A stretch of 7,134 nucleotides of DNA from an uncultured Collinsella sp. (GTDB taxonomy: Bacteria; Actinomycetota; Coriobacteriia; Coriobacteriales; Coriobacteriaceae). Made by a program: the position numbers and the translations under genes. Positions 5,454-7,134 of the stretch are shown in pieces. Positions within the stretch are counted from its first letter, which is position 1. The number at the start of each line of letters is the position of its first letter. The stretch spans positions 1 through 7,134 of the forward strand of contig CABUZF010000051.1 of the NCBI GenBank assembly GCA_902495985.1. The letters run 5' to 3'. A model generated the notes under the pieces. That model saw nothing but the letters and a program-made list of their open reading frames with translations, did no database searches and was not told where the DNA came from.

Positions 5454-5480
5454 TTGACAATGTCCTGCTCATATTATAAG
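5454..5480 (+). promoter_or_regulatory. Outward-facing promoter-like element at the IS right end
   Basis: A consensus TTGACA (5454-5459) is followed after 15 bp by TATAAG (5475-5480); the spacer is exactly the right inverted repeat. Fifteen bp is shorter than optimal. In circular intermediates of related elements, a -35 at the right end joins a -10 at the left end to make a strong junction promoter, which this arrangement fits. In the inserted form it would transcribe antisense into the permease gene. Confidence 0.35.
5460..5474 (-). repeat. Right subterminal inverted repeat of the IS
   Basis: ATGTCCTGCTCATAT, exact inverse of 3921-3935, directly after TTGACA. It marks the approximate right limit of the element. 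Confidence 0.7.
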
Positions 5481-5498
5481 GAACGTCCCTAAGTGCCG
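5480..5498 (-). repeat. Right half of the 19-bp inverted repeat flanking the IS
   Basis: GGAACGTCCCTAAGTGCCG is the exact inverse of 3883-3901 and ends 1 bp before the permease stop codon. Before insertion it probably formed the permease's 3' hairpin. Confidence 0.7.
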
Positions 5499-5499
5499 A

Positions 5500-7071
5500 C
5501 TACAGCGGCAGGCCTTGGCCGAGCATGGCTATGGCGCTCATCAGGACCAGCATGCCGGCGGCGTAGGGCAGGACGGCGCCCAGGAGTTCGGCATCCTTAC
5601 CGCGCACGAGCACGGCGGCAAGACCAATGGCGAGGGTCTGCGGCGAGATCATCTTACCGGCGGCGACGCCCAGGGCGTTCAACGCGACCATCCAGTAGTC
5701 GCTCACACCCAGCGCAGTGGCAGCCTGGCTCTGAATGGGGCCAAACAGCATGCCCGAGGACGTGCCCGAGCCGGTCACAAACGCACCGACTGCGCCGATC
5801 CACGGAGCCAGAATCGGGTACAGCCCACCGGCGACGGCGATGCAGAACGCGCTGATCGAAGAGATCATGCCCGCATAGCCCATCACCTTGGCACAGCCCA
5901 GCACCGAAAGCATCGTGATCACCGTCGGCATCATCTGCTTCACAGTCGCGGCCAGCACCTCGCCCATCATGCGTGGCGAAGCACCCTGAATGGCACCGCC
6001 GACAAACGCGGCCAGGAAGATCCAAACACCCGGCGTGTTAATCCACGAAAACGTAAGCGTACCGGGGTTCTCGCCGCAATACACCTGCACGTGGCTTGCA
6101 AAGGGCGCAAGCGCGGCATGCACGGCGGGCACCAGGTTGGACGTACCCAGCAGCAGTACAAAAATCAGAATGAAGCACGACCAGGCCGAAAGCGCCGATT
6201 TAACGGTGAGCTGTTCGCCGGCCTCGATATTCATATGGAAGCGTGCGTCCAGATGCCCCGACTTCTCGGCACGCATGGCAAGCGCAGCTGTCAGCGCGAG
6301 CGAAACGATGGATCCTACGACCACGGCCAGCTCGGGGCCCACAAACATGGCAACGACCAGAGCCGCGCCGACAAACGACACGCCGGAGAGCAACGCCACG
6401 CCGGCAACACCGTGCAGACGCTCGCCCACACTCGCGGCATTGCCCTGGTCATCGGCAACACGGCCCGCAACCAGCACAATAAATAGCGGCATCACCACAA
6501 AGAACGGTGCGAGCTGCACCAGCTGAACGGTCGCTAGGTGAAGGGAATCCAAACCCACCAGGTCGGCAACGGACACCGTGGGGATGCCGATGGAGCCGTA
6601 GGGCGTGGGCACGCCGTTGGCCAGCAGGCAGATGAGCACGGCAGGCACGGCCTCAAAGCCCAGGCCCGCGAGCATGCCGGCGGGAATGGCGACAGCGGTA
6701 CCGAAGCCGGCCATGCCCTCCATAAAGCCACCGAAGCACCAAGCCACGAGCAGCGCCAGCAGACGGCGGTCGCTGCTGATGGAGGTGATCATGCTGCCGA
6801 TCACGTCCATGGCGCCCGTACGAACGCACAGGTTATACGTGAACACCGCGGCGATGATCACCAGGACGATGGGCCACAGAGCCATCAAAAAACCTTCGAG
6901 CGAGGCGGTCGCGATCTGCGCTGCCGGCAGGTGCCACCATGCGAAGGCAAGCAAGCACGAAAGGACAAACGATCCGATAGCGGCCTTCCAAGCTGGCCAT
7001 TTAAAGCACAGCAGCATCACGACCAGCCAAATAATCGGCACAAGAGCCAGTAAGAATGCGGCGACGTCCAT
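5500..7071 (-). CDS. lctP: L-lactate permease-family transporter (LctP)
   Basis: A 523-residue, strongly hydrophobic inner-membrane protein of the lactate permease family (TC 2.A.14), which imports L-lactate, and in some members D-lactate or glycolate, with protons. It begins directly with a membrane helix (4-23), without a cleaved signal, and has about twelve or more membrane segments. Family signatures are FGGFMEGMAGFGTAVAIPA (113-131), NGVPTPYGSIGIPT (152-165), GAVGAFVTGSGTSSGMLFGP (426-445) and AAGKMISPQ (470-478). The length is near the usual 520-560 and the end is intact, although the IS-flanking palindrome starts 1 bp after the stop codon. The ATG at 7071 follows AAGGAG (7081-7086) at 9 nt. 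pckA lies next downstream on the same strand, now separated by the insertion sequence. The family is firm; the exact substrate is inferred. Confidence 0.9.
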   Translation of the reverse strand: MDVAAFLLALVPIIWLVVMLLCFKWPAWKAAIGSFVLSCLLAFAWWHLPAAQIATASLEGFLMALWPIVLVIIAAVFTYNLCVRTGAMDVIGSMITSISSDRRLLALLVAWCFGGFMEGMAGFGTAVAIPAGMLAGLGFEAVPAVLICLLANGVPTPYGSIGIPTVSVADLVGLDSLHLATVQLVQLAPFFVVMPLFIVLVAGRVADDQGNAASVGERLHGVAGVALLSGVSFVGAALVVAMFVGPELAVVVGSIVSLALTAALAMRAEKSGHLDARFHMNIEAGEQLTVKSALSAWSCFILIFVLLLGTSNLVPAVHAALAPFASHVQVYCGENPGTLTFSWINTPGVWIFLAAFVGGAIQGASPRMMGEVLAATVKQMMPTVITMLSVLGCAKVMGYAGMISSISAFCIAVAGGLYPILAPWIGAVGAFVTGSGTSSGMLFGPIQSQAATALGVSDYWMVALNALGVAAGKMISPQTLAIGLAAVLVRGKDAELLGAVLPYAAGMLVLMSAIAMLGQGLPL

Positions 7072-7134
7072 AGGTAGAAGCTCCTTGGTACCGCGTGGGC
7101 GGCATCGGGGGTGTCACAAAACTTCAACAGGATA
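7072..7134 (-). promoter_or_regulatory. Upstream region of the lactate permease, incomplete
   Basis: Only 63 bp of the leader are in the window. They hold the AAGGAG ribosome site (7081-7086). No clear promoter or operator is visible; these probably lie beyond the right edge. Confidence 0.35.

Larger units (their letters stand above)
3921..5474 (+). mobile_element. IS110-family (IS1111-like) insertion sequence, about 1.55 kb
   Basis: The element is defined by one IS110-type transposase, perfect 15-bp inverted repeats (3921-3935 and 5460-5474), about 100 bp of left and 305 bp of right noncoding DNA. Subterminal inverted repeats, a long right noncoding part and a size near 1.5 kb fit the IS1111 subgroup; classical IS110 members lack such repeats and carry their RNA on the left. 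In IS1111 elements a few bases lie outside the repeats, so the true ends may be several bases further out on each side. No target duplication is expected or seen. It lies in the permease-pckA gap, on the strand opposite both, and breaks neither coding frame. Confidence 0.75.

Noticed and set aside
5515..6486. Plus-strand open frame of 323 codons opposite the permease
   Set aside because: It is a His/Arg/Gln/Gly-rich shadow; the opposite strand encodes clear membrane helices and LctP motifs.

Overview
The window looks like chromosomal DNA of a high-GC Gram-positive gut anaerobe, probably a Coriobacteriia member such as Collinsella. This is inferred from GC-rich codon use, strong Shine-Dalgarno sites, an actinobacterial-type IS110 transposase and abundant GGGGAC-cored palindromes. 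No rRNA or species marker is present, so the genus is a guess.

Layout. All host genes lie on the minus strand. In their transcriptional order, from the right edge leftward, they are: a lactate-permease-family transporter (7071-5500), ATP-dependent phosphoenolpyruvate carboxykinase pckA (3661-1991), a free-standing B3/B4 tRNA-editing-like domain protein (1765-1046), a MarR-family regulator (872-423) and the N-terminal 101 residues of a DegV/FakB-type fatty-acid-binding protein (304 to beyond the left edge). Each start was set by its Shine-Dalgarno site. This makes pckA and the B3/B4 gene shorter than their longest open frames.

Mobile DNA. Between the permease and pckA, on the opposite strand, sits an IS110/IS1111-type element of about 1.55 kb. 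It has a 370-residue DEDD/serine transposase, 15-bp inverted subterminal repeats and a roughly 290-nt structured 3' noncoding region ending in a terminator-like hairpin, a good candidate for the guide (bridge/seeker) RNA of this family. The flanks are two halves of a perfect 19-bp inverted repeat, so the element appears to have inserted into the loop of a REP-like palindrome just after the permease stop codon.

Intergenic repeats. Several other palindromes with a GGGGAC core lie between genes. Two are 38/41 identical in opposite orientation; they bracket the B3/B4 gene and look like terminators of pckA and of the B3/B4 gene.

How the genes may work together. Lactate import followed by PEP carboxykinase fits lactate or pyruvate feeding the PEP/oxaloacetate node. 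A MarR regulator next to a DegV protein suggests fatty-acid-linked control. Both are inferences from neighbourhood only. I see no clearly new defence or biosynthetic system. The most interesting signals are the candidate guide RNA and its palindromic target.
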